This document shows, in pieces, positions 1 through 7,409 of a DNA stretch of 18,707 nucleotides. The notes beneath the pieces are model-generated. The model saw only the letters and a list, made by a program, of their open reading frames with translations, had not been told where the DNA came from and ran no database searches. Source of the stretch: an uncultured Lacticaseibacillus sp. (GTDB taxonomy: Bacteria; Bacillota; Bacilli; Lactobacillales; Lactobacillaceae); the NCBI GenBank assembly GCA_934370925.1, contig CAKRNG010000034.1:1-18707 (forward strand). The letters run 5' to 3'. Numbering within the stretch: the first letter of the stretch is position 1; each line of letters starts with the position of its first letter. The position numbers and the translations under genes were made by a program.

Positions 1-98
1 TTCGCAAATGTTTTAATTCCTTCAGCACTTGGCTGAAGAACCTACATTTATACGAAACTTTGTTCAGTTTTCAAGGAGCTATCAAAAGCAACTTGGAT
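1..98 (-). other. 5' leader of an rRNA operon (truncated by window edge)
   Basis: Read on the minus strand, this stretch follows a strong promoter and carries a boxA-like antitermination element at 66-81 (TAGCTCCTTGAAAACT), continuing GAACA. This resembles the boxA and flank found upstream of 16S and in 16S-23S spacers of Firmicutes. No 16S sequence lies upstream of it in the window, so it is more likely the leader of 16S than an internal spacer. The rRNA genes themselves would lie beyond position 1 and are not seen. The assignment is inferred from boxA plus the promoter arrangement. Confidence 0.7.
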
Positions 99-127
99 AT
101 CTTATCATCCGTCGTGCTTGCTGTCAA
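99..127 (-). promoter_or_regulatory. rRNA promoter P2
   Basis: On the minus strand a perfect -35 TTGACA (122-127) is separated by exactly 17 bp from a -10 TAAGAT (99-104). It lies about 20 bp upstream of the boxA leader. This is the stronger and more proximal of two promoters. Confidence 0.75.
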
Positions 128-228
128 GCAATAACTTGAAATAATTATTGGCAACGCCTTTAAATTATTCTTTAACCTACCTACACACTGTAGTCGGTTG
201 CGTCGTTACTCATGTGACAACACAAAGT

Positions 229-257
229 ATATTACCAGCCATCCCCATCACCGTCAA
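229..257 (-). promoter_or_regulatory. rRNA promoter P1
   Basis: On the minus strand, -35 TTGACG (252-257), a 17 bp spacer and -10 TAATAT (229-234). It lies 130 bp upstream of P2. The sequence just upstream contains T-runs (about 265-290) that could act as an UP-element. Two tandem sigma-A promoters are usual for rRNA operons in this group. Confidence 0.65.
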
Positions 258-744
258 GCGATAATTCGTAAAAAAACGTAGCAAAACGTTTCGTCACACA
301 CAAAGTCGCCTGTCTTCATTCGCCAAATTGCCGTTAAATCGGTATTTATGCATTCATTATCCAACTTGTGAAAAAACTAAATAAGTTCCCTTATTGGACA
401 CTTCCCGGCCATTTTTTTGCCCCCATATCCAGTACGTCTCCCGTTCAATTGGTGATTTTTAAAAACAATTCCCCTTGCCACAAAAACAAATCACACGCAC
501 CAGTTCATTCATCTATTCGTATTTTCAGTGCATCTACTTTTGATTAACTTGCTATTACGTCAACAATCAGCCAAAAATCACAGTCACTTTTACTACGTCC
601 AGGCCTATACTCATTCTCAGAGCAAAGATAATTACGTGACCACATTTTCCATACGGGATAATTACTAACTATCTTACTTACAAAAATCTACGTCCACCTC
701 ACTGCTCCCGGCAAAGCCGGAAGCAGTTACGTCAGCCCCTGCCT
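258..744. other. Gene-free AT-rich stretch between rRNA promoters and serS
   Basis: No convincing reading frame with a ribosome binding site is seen on either strand. It contains a hairpin at 702-726 (CTGCTCCCGGC, loop AAA, GCCGGAAGCAG; one mismatch) without a T-run, so not an obvious terminator. It also holds recurrent TACGTC hexamers at 433, 556, 594, 689 and 728 and a TACGTG at 633 (see findings). Otherwise nothing recognisable. Confidence 0.5.
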
Positions 745-776
745 ACAAAAAAAGAAGCCCACATCGGACTTCTTTT
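745..776 (-). terminator. Rho-independent terminator of serS
   Basis: Minus-strand RNA forms a 9 bp stem, AAGAAGUCC with GGGCUUCUU (one G-U), around the loop GAUGU, followed by seven U. It begins 12 bases after the serS stop codon. The plus-strand copy also has a few T after the stem and may work weakly in the other direction. Confidence 0.85.
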
Positions 777-787
777 CTTATATACTG

Positions 788-2071
788 CTATGCTTCCTTC
801 GTGATAACGGTCTGGCCCGCCATGTATGGCACTAGGACATCGGGAATCGTTACACTGCCATCTTCATTCTGGTAGTTTTCTAGAATTGCAGCGACTGTCC
901 GGCCAACCGCAAGACCGGATCCGTTCAGCGTGTGGGCAAACTGCATTTTGCCGTCTTCGTTGCGGAACCGAATCTGCGCACGCCGCGCCTGGAAGTCTGT
1001 ACAATTACTGCAACTGGAGATTTCGCGGTACGTATCCTGCGCTGGCAACCATACTTCCAAATCATACGTCTTAGCGGAGGTGAAACTAGCATCCCCCGTA
1101 GCAAGCGTGATGACGTGGTATGGCAAGTTAAGCTTCTGCAAAAGACTTTCTGCATTTGCCGTCAACTTCTCCAATTCGTTCCATGATTCTTCAGGCTTCG
1201 TGATTTTGACCATTTCTACCTTGTTAAACTGGTGCATCCGGATGAGACCACGTGTATCGCGGCCGGCACTCCCTGCTTCAGAACGGAAAGCTGGTGATAG
1301 CGCCGTTACGTAGATTGGCAGCTTCTCCGCATCAATGATGGTATCGCGGTAGTAGTTCACGAGCGGCACTTCCGCCGTTGGAATCAGCGTTAAGTCGCTA
1401 TCTTCATTGGTAACCGTGTAGCTGTCCCCAACAAACTTAGGGAACTGGCCCGTCCCGAACATGGAATCGTCGTTCACGAGGTAAGGGGGCAGAACTTCCG
1501 TGTAGCCTTCTTCATAGTGCTGGTCCAGCATGAAGTTGTAGACGGCACGTTCCAGACGAGCACCCGCACCGCGGTAGTAAACGAAGCGGCTACCCGCAAC
1601 CTTTGCGGCGTTTTCGAAGTCAAGAATACCGAGATCCTCACCAATCTCCCAGTGCGCCTTTGGGGTAAAAGCAAATTGACGGATGTCCCCCACTTTGCGT
1701 TCTTCACGGGCGTCCTTTTCATCCAGGCTCACTGGTGCAGAGTCGTCCGGAAAGTTTGGCAAACGCACGAGAATGTACGTCATCTTCTCGTCAACAGCTG
1801 CCAGTTCCTTGTCGAGGCCACCAATCTTCTGGCCGACTTCGCGCATTGCGGTAATCTGGTCGCTGGCGTCTTCCTTGTTCCGCTTCATTTGTGCAATTGC
1901 AGCGGAAACTTCATTGCGCTTTGCCTTCAGCGTTTCCGTTTCGGCGAGTAGCTGACGGCGCTGCTGGTCCAGTCCAAGCAGTTCGTCAACTTCCTCTGCC
2001 TTAATTCCGCGGGCAGCGAGCTTTGCTTTCGCCCAGTCTGGTTCCTGACGAATCAATTTCAAATCAAGCAT
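788..2071 (-). CDS. serS: Serine--tRNA ligase
   Basis: This is a 427-residue cytoplasmic class II aminoacyl-tRNA synthetase that charges tRNA(Ser) with serine. An N-terminal charged helical region (about 26-110) fits the long antiparallel coiled-coil arm that grips the tRNA variable arm. The catalytic core shows TAEVP at 232-236, motif 2 at 262-282 (starting FRSEAGSAG, with the class II arginines) and motif 3 at 382-401 ([12 protein letters not shown]). The length is normal for the family. The ATG start at 2069-2071 has AGGAGGA seven bases upstream (2078-2084). The gene is monocistronic: a T-box leader lies upstream and its own terminator downstream. Expression should rise when tRNA(Ser) is uncharged. 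Identification is very secure. Confidence 0.98.
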   Translation of the reverse strand: MLDLKLIRQEPDWAKAKLAARGIKAEEVDELLGLDQQRRQLLAETETLKAKRNEVSAAIAQMKRNKEDASDQITAMREVGQKIGGLDKELAAVDEKMTYILVRLPNFPDDSAPVSLDEKDAREERKVGDIRQFAFTPKAHWEIGEDLGILDFENAAKVAGSRFVYYRGAGARLERAVYNFMLDQHYEEGYTEVLPPYLVNDDSMFGTGQFPKFVGDSYTVTNEDSDLTLIPTAEVPLVNYYRDTIIDAEKLPIYVTALSPAFRSEAGSAGRDTRGLIRMHQFNKVEMVKITKPEESWNELEKLTANAESLLQKLNLPYHVITLATGDASFTSAKTYDLEVWLPAQDTYREISSCSNCTDFQARRAQIRFRNEDGKMQFAHTLNGSGLAVGRTVAAILENYQNEDGSVTIPDVLVPYMAGQTVITKEA

Positions 2072-2111
2072 GATAAATCCTCCTAATGTATCTCGCGTGA
2101 ACGACCAACTG

Positions 2112-2330
2112 CAAGTCTAGTGAAACGAAAAAAGTCTTCCATCCCACATTAAAACATGGGACGGAAGACTTGCTTTCCGCGGTACCACCCAAATTCGCCA
2201 CAATTGGCGCACTCGTGTCTGCATAACGGGCAGTTCCGTGCGGCTTCTCACCGCCCACTATCACGCTGGAATGCTGCAATACCGGCTCTCACCAACCCCG
2301 GCTCTCTGAATTGCAAATAGGCGCTTAATG
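2112..2330 (-). promoter_or_regulatory. T-box leader of serS, serine-specific
   Basis: The minus-strand leader has the full set of T-box features in order. The Stem I base pairs CGCCTATT (2316-2323) with AGTGGGCG (2252-2259), with two G-U pairs. Distal Stem I carries AGAGAG and GGTTGGTGAGAG. A specifier-loop AGC codon (Ser) lies at 2265-2267. The conserved T-box GGGTGGTACCGCGG (about 2177-2190) includes the UGGU that pairs with an uncharged tRNA 3' end. A terminator follows. Uncharged tRNA(Ser) binding should stabilise the antiterminator and switch serS on. The specifier is inferred from its position just before the 3' base of Stem I. Confidence 0.93.
2125..2171 (-). terminator. T-box terminator hairpin of serS leader
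   Basis: On the minus strand, AAGTCTTCCGTCCCA (2157-2171) pairs over 15 positions with TGGGATGGAAGACTT (2132-2146), one of them a G-U pair, followed by a T-run at 2128-2133. The upstream arm overlaps the region that would form the antiterminator with the T-box sequence, as in other T-box leaders. Confidence 0.9.
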
Positions 2331-2351
2331 ACGTGTTTATCTCTACTCCCT

Positions 2352-2380
2352 AAATTACCGCAGCAACCGTCCTTTTGCAA
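2352..2380 (-). promoter_or_regulatory. Probable serS promoter
   Basis: On the minus strand, TTGCAA (2375-2380), 17 bp, TAATTT (2352-2357). The predicted start of transcription, near 2345, is about 20 bases upstream of T-box Stem I, which fits a complete leader. Confidence 0.55.
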
Positions 2381-2560
2381 CCGCAAATTCGCTTTTTGCA
2401 TGTCTGCATTAGGCGGGGTCCTCACACGACCCACTTACTTTTATTTTTCCTTTTGTACATGCCTTAGTTACCCAACACACAATCCGGTATCTTTTTCTTC
2501 GCGCACGTTACCGTCGCATCCCCATTTTGATTTAGCTCTAACGCCAAAAGCCTTCGTTGC
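2381..2560. other. Divergent intergenic spacer, no gene seen
   Basis: This AT-rich stretch separates the leftward serS promoter from the rightward kinase promoter. The open frames through it lack a ribosome binding site and any recognisable protein feature. GGGTCGTGTGAGGACCC (minus strand, around 2417-2433) is a small GGGTC/GGACCC dyad. Confidence 0.4.
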
Positions 2561-2589
2561 TTAACCACCCACTACCCATCGTATATAAT
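2561..2589 (+). promoter_or_regulatory. Probable promoter of the deoxynucleoside kinase
   Basis: A perfect -10 TATAAT (2584-2589) lies 17 bp after TTAACC (2561-2566), a weak -35. This gives a 5' untranslated region of about 140 bases that contains a strong imperfect hairpin (2646-2694). Confidence 0.5.
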
Positions 2590-2645
2590 TCTGATTACAC
2601 AGCCAATTGTGGTGTTGCTTTTCACGTTTCGCACCAGTAGACTAG

Positions 2646-2707
2646 ACAAGGGCTTGCGAATGATGTTCATGTTGACATCACTCCAAGGCCCTGTCGCTTG
2701 TTCGCAA
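2646..2707 (+). promoter_or_regulatory. Structured leader hairpin upstream of the kinase
   Basis: ACAAGGGCTTG (2646-2656) can pair with CAAGGCCCTGT (2684-2694, with bulges), and TGATGT (2661-2666) with ACATCA (2675-2680), making one long imperfect hairpin. A competing pairing joins TTGCGAA (2654-2660) with TTCGCAA (2701-2707). No T-run follows, so it is not a standard terminator. It does not match any riboswitch class I can recognise. Confidence 0.45.
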
Positions 2708-2736
2708 TATACATATAAGTAAAGGAAGTATATGAG

Positions 2737-3378
2737 ATGATTGTTTTATCAGGAACTATCGGTGCCGGAAAAACTAGCCTGACCAGCATGATTGCTGACC
2801 ACTTGGGAACAAAGGCGTTCTACGAGTCCGTTGACGACAATGCCGTTCTGCCCCTCTTCTACAAGGATCCCAAGAAGTATGCTTTCCTTCTACAAATTTA
2901 CTTCCTGAACAAGCGGTTCAATTCCATTCACGATGCGAACAGCAACCCTAAGAATGTGCTCGACCGTTCCATCTTCGAAGACTCCCTTCTCTTCCACCTG
3001 AACGCAGACCTTGGTCGCGCCACGGATACCGAAGTGAGCGTGTACGACGACTTACTCCAGAACATGATGGAAGAAATGCCCCACGCCCAGTACCAGAAGA
3101 ACCCTGACCTGCTCGTTCACATCCGGGTTTCCTTCGACACCATGCTTGAACGCATTCAACACCGCGGTCGCCCTTACGAACAAATTGGTAACGACCCTTC
3201 ACTGTACGACTACTACAAGCAACTCAACCAGCGTTACGAAAACTGGTACGCATCTTACGACCAGAGCCCTAAGATGCAAATTGACGGCGACGAACTCGAC
3301 TTTGTTGCCAATGCTGATGCGCGCCACGAAGTTATGACGCTCATCGACGCCAAGCTGAACGAACTCCACCTCGGCTAA
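2737..3378 (+). CDS. Deoxynucleoside kinase (dAK/dGK-like)
   Basis: This 213-residue protein transfers phosphate from a nucleoside triphosphate to a deoxynucleoside, feeding salvage of DNA precursors in the cytoplasm. A P-loop GTIGAGKT lies at 6-13. An acidic YES follows at 29-31 (the glutamate expected to contact the 5'-OH). The DRS motif is at 76-78, in DRSIFED. An Arg-rich LID sits at 139-148 (RIQHRGRPYE). The length fits the bacterial deoxyadenosine/deoxyguanosine kinase family. In Bacillus the equivalent genes also lie next to serS. The ATG start has AAAGGAAG upstream (2721-2728); a nearer ATG at 2732 hits a stop after two codons. Substrate preference cannot be read with confidence. Nearby nucleoside transporter genes support a salvage role. 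Confidence 0.93.
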   Translation: MIVLSGTIGAGKTSLTSMIADHLGTKAFYESVDDNAVLPLFYKDPKKYAFLLQIYFLNKRFNSIHDANSNPKNVLDRSIFEDSLLFHLNADLGRATDTEVSVYDDLLQNMMEEMPHAQYQKNPDLLVHIRVSFDTMLERIQHRGRPYEQIGNDPSLYDYYKQLNQRYENWYASYDQSPKMQIDGDELDFVANADARHEVMTLIDAKLNELHLG

Positions 3379-3394
3379 CAAAACGGGTGAAGGT

Positions 3395-3436
3395 AAAAAA
3401 AGTGGATCATCCTCGACGGGTGACCCACTTTTTTTA
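3395..3436 (+). terminator. Bidirectional terminator between the kinase and nupC
   Basis: AAAAAAAGTGG... pairs with ...CCCACTTTTTTT; the central GTGGATCATCC pairs with GGGTGACCCAC with one mismatch and one wobble. The A- and T-runs on both sides allow it to end transcription from the kinase (plus) and from the nup operon (minus). Confidence 0.85.
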
Positions 3437-3442
3437 TTCCAC

Positions 3443-3557
3443 GTCGAGCTCTGCATCCCAACTTTTTCCGCTTAGCCCAGAATCGACTGCGGTGGAAACC
3501 CACCACCTCCGTCAATTCTATGCTAATGCTCAAAAGTTCCCGGGATGCGCCGCTCTG
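3443..3557. repeat. Nested inverted-repeat element, family A copy 1
   Basis: The outer arms are GCATCCCAACTTTT (3453-3466) and AAAAGTTCCCGGGATGC (3532-3548). The middle arms are GCTTAGC (3470-3476) and GCTAATGC (3522-3529). The inner arms are AGAATCGAC (3479-3487) and GTCAATTCT (3511-3519), extended by GGTGG/CCACC. The flanks GTCGAGCT and CGCTCTG recur in the other copies (9072-9187 and, in the tandem array, 10829-11102). The right edge ends 3 bases before the nupC stop codon, so this is the 3' untranslated region of the nup operon. Confidence 0.75.
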
Positions 3558-3560
3558 TTT

Positions 3561-4520
3561 TTATTTCGCCTTAACGAACGTCGATCCGTCCGCAGCAGGC
3601 ATCTTGGCGTTCCCGATGAAGGCAACCAGCACGATAATCGTAATCAGGTATGGTGCAATCGTGAACAGCACGTCTGGCATGGTCTTAATCACTGGGATGT
3701 ATTTCCCGACGATGGCCAAGCTCTGGGCAAAACCGAAGAAGACGGCCGCGCCCATCGCGCCGATTGGGTGCCACTTCCCGAAGATCATCGCAGCAAGAGC
3801 CATGAACCCTTGACCCACGATAGTCGTTGCGGAGAAGTTCAACGTGATGGACTGCGCCATCACCGCGCCACCAATCCCGCCGAGGAAACCGGAAATCAGC
3901 ACGCCCGCATAACGGTACGTGTAAACGGAAATCCCGACAGAATCGGCTGCTTCTGGGTGTTCACCCACGGAACGGAGACGCAAGCCGAAACGGGTCTTTG
4001 CCAGAATCCACCATGAGAGGATGGCAACAAACACGCCCACGTATGCGGCAATTGACGTCTTCGTGAAGAAGATTGGGCCGATGACGGGAATACTTGCCAG
4101 TCCCGGAATCGTTGTTGTGGAGAGCGGGTGCTGCAAAATATCCGTCTGGCCACGACCGTCAAAGATAAGCTTCGTCAAGTAAACGGCCAACGCAGGCGCC
4201 ATCAAGTTCATGACGGTCCCGGAGATAATGTGGTCCGTGCGCCAGTTGATGGTCGCCACCGCGTGCATCAGGGAGAAAATCAATCCCACTGCCCCACCGA
4301 CAAGCAAGCCAACCCAAGGCGTTGCGGGCCCGAATGCAGACCCCATCATGAGGTTAAAGACGACAGATGCGAAGGCACCCATCACCATAATTCCTTCAAG
4401 ACCAACGTTTACAATCCCTGAATGTTCAGAAAAGGCGCCCCCAATGGACGTAAAGATCAGTGGGGCTGAGTAAACGAGTGACGTTGAAACAACGGTCATT
4501 AATAAAGTTTGAATGTTCAT
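3561..4520 (-). CDS. nupC: Nucleoside ABC transporter permease (second permease)
   Basis: This 319-residue polytopic inner-membrane permease belongs to the branched-chain/BPD-like permease group of Bmp-dependent nucleoside importers (NupC of Lactococcus, NupQ of Bacillus). Family-typical stretches include GIVNVGLEGIMVMGAF at about 35-50, an FGPATPW segment, RSVGEHPEAADSVGI at about 184-198 (the cytoplasmic coupling-helix region with EHPEAADS) and GFMALAAMIFGKWHP near 240. About eight to nine hydrophobic spans are visible. The ATG start at 4518-4520 follows the nupB stop by 9 bases, and its ribosome binding site (AAAGGA) lies within the end of nupB, so translation is probably coupled. It should form the transmembrane pore with NupB, powered by NupA. 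Confidence 0.93.
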   Translation of the reverse strand: MNIQTLLMTVVSTSLVYSAPLIFTSIGGAFSEHSGIVNVGLEGIMVMGAFASVVFNLMMGSAFGPATPWVGLLVGGAVGLIFSLMHAVATINWRTDHIISGTVMNLMAPALAVYLTKLIFDGRGQTDILQHPLSTTTIPGLASIPVIGPIFFTKTSIAAYVGVFVAILSWWILAKTRFGLRLRSVGEHPEAADSVGISVYTYRYAGVLISGFLGGIGGAVMAQSITLNFSATTIVGQGFMALAAMIFGKWHPIGAMGAAVFFGFAQSLAIVGKYIPVIKTMPDVLFTIAPYLITIIVLVAFIGNAKMPAADGSTFVKAK

Positions 4521-4529
4521 TAGTCGCCA

Positions 4530-5735
4530 CTATCCTTTCTGATCATCTGTGGTTGTGTCAGTCGGCGTTGCATCTTCGTCAGCAGGTGTCTCCGGCGCTG
4601 ACGATTCTAGTGTTGATTCAGTTGTTGACGTTGCGGCCGCAGTCGGTGTTGCGCCATCAGCAACAACCTGCTGTTCCCCCTTCTTGCCGTTACGCTTCTT
4701 TTCGAACCAGTAACGGATGAGGTACTGTGCCCCAACGAAGAAGATAACCGCCGCAATGACGATGTTCACAATTTCGGAAGGCGTGGTGGACGTAATGGAG
4801 ATGTTCAAGCCACCAATCTTAAGGAGACCAAACAGCAAGGATGAGAAGATAATCCCGATTGGTGAACCACCTGCCAGCAGGGAAACAGACATCCCGTCAT
4901 ACCCAATATCTGGCATCCCCGTGTTCACGATGATGTTCTGGAAATCACCCAGACCTTCCATCGCACCACCGAGACCAGCCAAGGCCCCAGAAATCAGCAT
5001 GGCCACGATAATGGTTCGCTTCGTGGACATCCCCGCATAACGTGAAGCATCCTGATTCATCCCCACAGCACGAATTTCAAAGCCCATAGTCGTCTTCTTC
5101 ATGAACCACCACATGAAGATGGCCGCCGCAATCGCGATGAACAACCCCCAGTGGAACGTTGAGTTCTGCGTTAAGTTCTCGAGGAATGGCGTCCGCAACT
5201 GGGCCGCCTTCGGAATTGTTGGTGAGTAGTCCGCGTTGTTCTTCGCAAGGACGCCCTTAATAATGGCATTTGTTGCGTACAGGGCAATGTAGTTCTGCAT
5301 AATCGTGGTAATCACTTCACTTGCGCCGAAGTAAGCACGGAGGTAACCCGCAATCCCGGACCAAAGTGCACCCCCAACTGCCCCCGCAATGATGGCACCT
5401 GGTAACATCACCACGCGCGGCAGGTCTGGGAACATGAGTGCGAAACTAACAGAGGTGAGCCAGCCAACCAGCGCCTGACCCGCAACCCCGATATTAAAGA
5501 ATCCGGCTGAATTTGCAACCGCAAACCCTGCCCCCGTCAAGATGAGCGGGGTTGCCGTTCGCAGGACTTCCCCAATGGCGTTCGGCGTGCCGACCGCACC
5601 GGAGAACAGGTTAATGTAGTTCGTGATTGGGTTGAAACCCGACAACAGCATCACGACGGCACCCACGAGCAAGCCGAGTACAATCGCAATCAATGGAATC
5701 CAGATACTCTGAATTCTGGTTTTATCAATCCGCAT
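4530..5735 (-). CDS. nupB: Nucleoside ABC transporter permease (first permease)
   Basis: This 401-residue polytopic membrane protein is of the Bmp-dependent nucleoside importer permease type (NupB/NupP). Family-like motifs include NPITNYINLFSGAVG near 35-50, FFNIGVAGQALVG near 84-96, the coupling-helix region FEIRAVGMNQDASRYAGM near 222-239 and YDGMSVSLLAGGSPIG near 285-300. About nine to ten hydrophobic spans are visible. The start overlaps the end of nupA by 11 bases, with AAGGAGA (5745-5751) inside nupA. The last roughly 49 residues (353-401) form a hydrophilic tail rich in Thr, Ala, Ser, Pro, Asp and Glu, unlike the rest of the protein and probably disordered. Confidence 0.93.
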   Translation of the reverse strand: MRIDKTRIQSIWIPLIAIVLGLLVGAVVMLLSGFNPITNYINLFSGAVGTPNAIGEVLRTATPLILTGAGFAVANSAGFFNIGVAGQALVGWLTSVSFALMFPDLPRVVMLPGAIIAGAVGGALWSGIAGYLRAYFGASEVITTIMQNYIALYATNAIIKGVLAKNNADYSPTIPKAAQLRTPFLENLTQNSTFHWGLFIAIAAAIFMWWFMKKTTMGFEIRAVGMNQDASRYAGMSTKRTIIVAMLISGALAGLGGAMEGLGDFQNIIVNTGMPDIGYDGMSVSLLAGGSPIGIIFSSLLFGLLKIGGLNISITSTTPSEIVNIVIAAVIFFVGAQYLIRYWFEKKRNGKKGEQQVVADGATPTAAATSTTESTLESSAPETPADEDATPTDTTTDDQKG

Positions 5736-7269
5736 TGGTGACGGTCTCCTTCCCTTCCAGCTTCTCCCCAGCCATCAACAAGCCAATCTCTGACTCTGAC
5801 AAGTTCGCTGCGTCTTCTGAAGCAACCAAGTGGCCCGCATGAATAACGGCAATTCGGTCCGCCAACTGCTTGATTTCATCCAATTCGTACGAAATCAGTA
5901 AGACAGCGTGCCCCGTTTCCCGTGCATTCAGAATCTGCTGGTGGATAAACTCGATGGCTCCGACATCCAGCCCACGCGTTGGGTTCATCGCAATCATGAG
6001 TTTTGGATCCCGGCTCATTTCGCGCGCGATGATGAGCTTCTGCTGGTTCCCACCAGACAGGGAGCCCGCGGCATTCTGGATACTGCTCGTCCGCACATCG
6101 AACTTCTCGGCGAGCTTTTCCGTCATTTCGATGGCCGCCTTCTCGTTGCGAATCCCGTGCTTTGCCAGGGGTTCTTCCGTGTAGGTCATGAGGCTCATGT
6201 TATCAACCACACTCATAGGAAGAATCAGACCAAAACGCTGCCGATCTTCCGGAATGTGCCCGACACCGTCCCGCACAATCTGACGTGGGGTCGCATGTGT
6301 AGTTTCTTTGCCCTGAATCGTCACGGAACCGCTACTGATTGGCGTCAGTCCCGTTAAAGCCTTCACCAATTCAGATTGTCCATTCCCGTCAATCCCAGCC
6401 AACCCAACAATTTCGCCAGCGTGAATCTCCAGGTTGAAGTCACTGACGCGCTTCACCTTGGCCTTATCGACAACATCCATGTGTTTGACCTTAAGGATGG
6501 ATTCCCCTGGTGTCACTTCCGCACGATCCAAGTTGAAGTCAACCGGACGACCAACCATCATCGTTGCGAGGTCCGCAGCGGAGCAATCCGCCGTCTTCAC
6601 GGTGTCAATCACGTGTCCGCGACGCACAATCGTGGTGACATCCGCAACCGCCCGAATTTCTTGTAGCTTGTGGGTAATCAGAATGACTGCCTTACCTTCG
6701 TCCGCGAGTTTCCGCATGATTTTGAGTAAGTCATCGATTTCCTGTGGCGTCAAAACGGCAGTTGGTTCGTCGAAAATGAGTACATCGGCGTCCCGGTACA
6801 GTACCTTCACGATTTCAACGCGCTGCTGCATTCCCACTGAGATGTCATCAACGGATGCGTTCAAATCAACTTCGAGGTCGTACCGTGACAAAATGTCCTC
6901 GACCTTCGCACGTGCCTTCTTGAAGTTCAGTCGTCCCGCGTTGGTTGGTTCTGCCCCCAAAATGATGTTTTCAAGGACGGTGAACGCCCCCACGATCATA
7001 AAGTGTTGGTGCACCATCCCGATACCAAGACCGGTTGCATCCTTTGCGGAATGGAGTTCAACCTCCTTCCCCTGAACCTTGATTTGACCACTGGTTGGTC
7101 GCAAAATCCCTGATAGCATGTTCATCAAGGTCGACTTTCCAGCACCATTTTCACCCAAAAGTGCATGAACCTGACCACCGTAGAAATTGATGGAGATGTC
7201 ATCATTTGCCTTGAAGTTCCCAAAGGCCTTCACGAGATGGTGAATTTCGATTGCTGGTTGTTGTGTCAT
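5725..7269 (-). CDS. nupA: Nucleoside ABC transporter ATP-binding protein (double NBD)
   Basis: This 514-residue cytoplasmic ATPase has two fused nucleotide-binding domains. NBD1 has Walker A GENGAGKST (39-47), signature ISVGMQQR (143-150), Walker B with DEP (162-169) and H-loop His200. NBD2 has a degenerate Walker A GIDGNGQSE (292-300), signature LSGGNQQK (404-411), and LMIAMNPTRGLD (424-435), where the catalytic Glu is replaced by Asn and the H-loop His by Tyr461. This asymmetry is typical of Nup/RbsA-like proteins. I chose the ATG at 7267-7269, where the family-like sequence begins. A TTG 18 codons upstream would add residues without conserved character. The gene starts about 140 bp after bmpA, beyond an intrinsic terminator, and is co-transcribed with nupB and nupC. 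Confidence 0.94.
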   Translation of the reverse strand: MTQQPAIEIHHLVKAFGNFKANDDISINFYGGQVHALLGENGAGKSTLMNMLSGILRPTSGQIKVQGKEVELHSAKDATGLGIGMVHQHFMIVGAFTVLENIILGAEPTNAGRLNFKKARAKVEDILSRYDLEVDLNASVDDISVGMQQRVEIVKVLYRDADVLIFDEPTAVLTPQEIDDLLKIMRKLADEGKAVILITHKLQEIRAVADVTTIVRRGHVIDTVKTADCSAADLATMMVGRPVDFNLDRAEVTPGESILKVKHMDVVDKAKVKRVSDFNLEIHAGEIVGLAGIDGNGQSELVKALTGLTPISSGSVTIQGKETTHATPRQIVRDGVGHIPEDRQRFGLILPMSVVDNMSLMTYTEEPLAKHGIRNEKAAIEMTEKLAEKFDVRTSSIQNAAGSLSGGNQQKLIIAREMSRDPKLMIAMNPTRGLDVGAIEFIHQQILNARETGHAVLLISYELDEIKQLADRIAVIHAGHLVASEDAANLSESEIGLLMAGEKLEGKETVTNAD

Positions 7270-7348
7270 CGCTATATCCCCACGCACGGACACCGGATTG
7301 TCCGCTTGCGATTCCTTTCTCAATTAATTGACCGGTTGACGTTAGCCT

Positions 7349-7384
7349 ACAAAAAAGCCGGAACTTAAATACAGTTCCGGCCAT
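7349..7384 (-). terminator. Intrinsic terminator between bmpA and nupA
   Basis: Minus strand: AAGTTCCGGC-type arm GCCGGAACT (7373-7381) pairs perfectly with AGTTCCGGC (7357-7365) around a short loop, followed by six T (7351-7356). It lies between the stop of bmpA and the start of nupA. Partial read-through would give more binding protein than transporter, as in other binding-protein operons. No strong separate nupA promoter is evident. Confidence 0.85.
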
Positions 7385-7409
7385 TTTCAAGTTGGTACAT
7401 TCGATATAT

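Noticed and set aside
1..787. tRNA or other stable RNA gene in the serS-rRNA spacer
   Set aside because: No cloverleaf, T-loop motif or 16S/23S sequence was found on either strand.
2646..2707. Purine riboswitch in the kinase leader
   Set aside because: The conserved core bases and three-way junction of purine riboswitches are not present.
7270..7323. TTG start 18 codons upstream for nupA
   Set aside because: No ribosome binding site precedes it, and the family-like sequence begins at the ATG at 7269.
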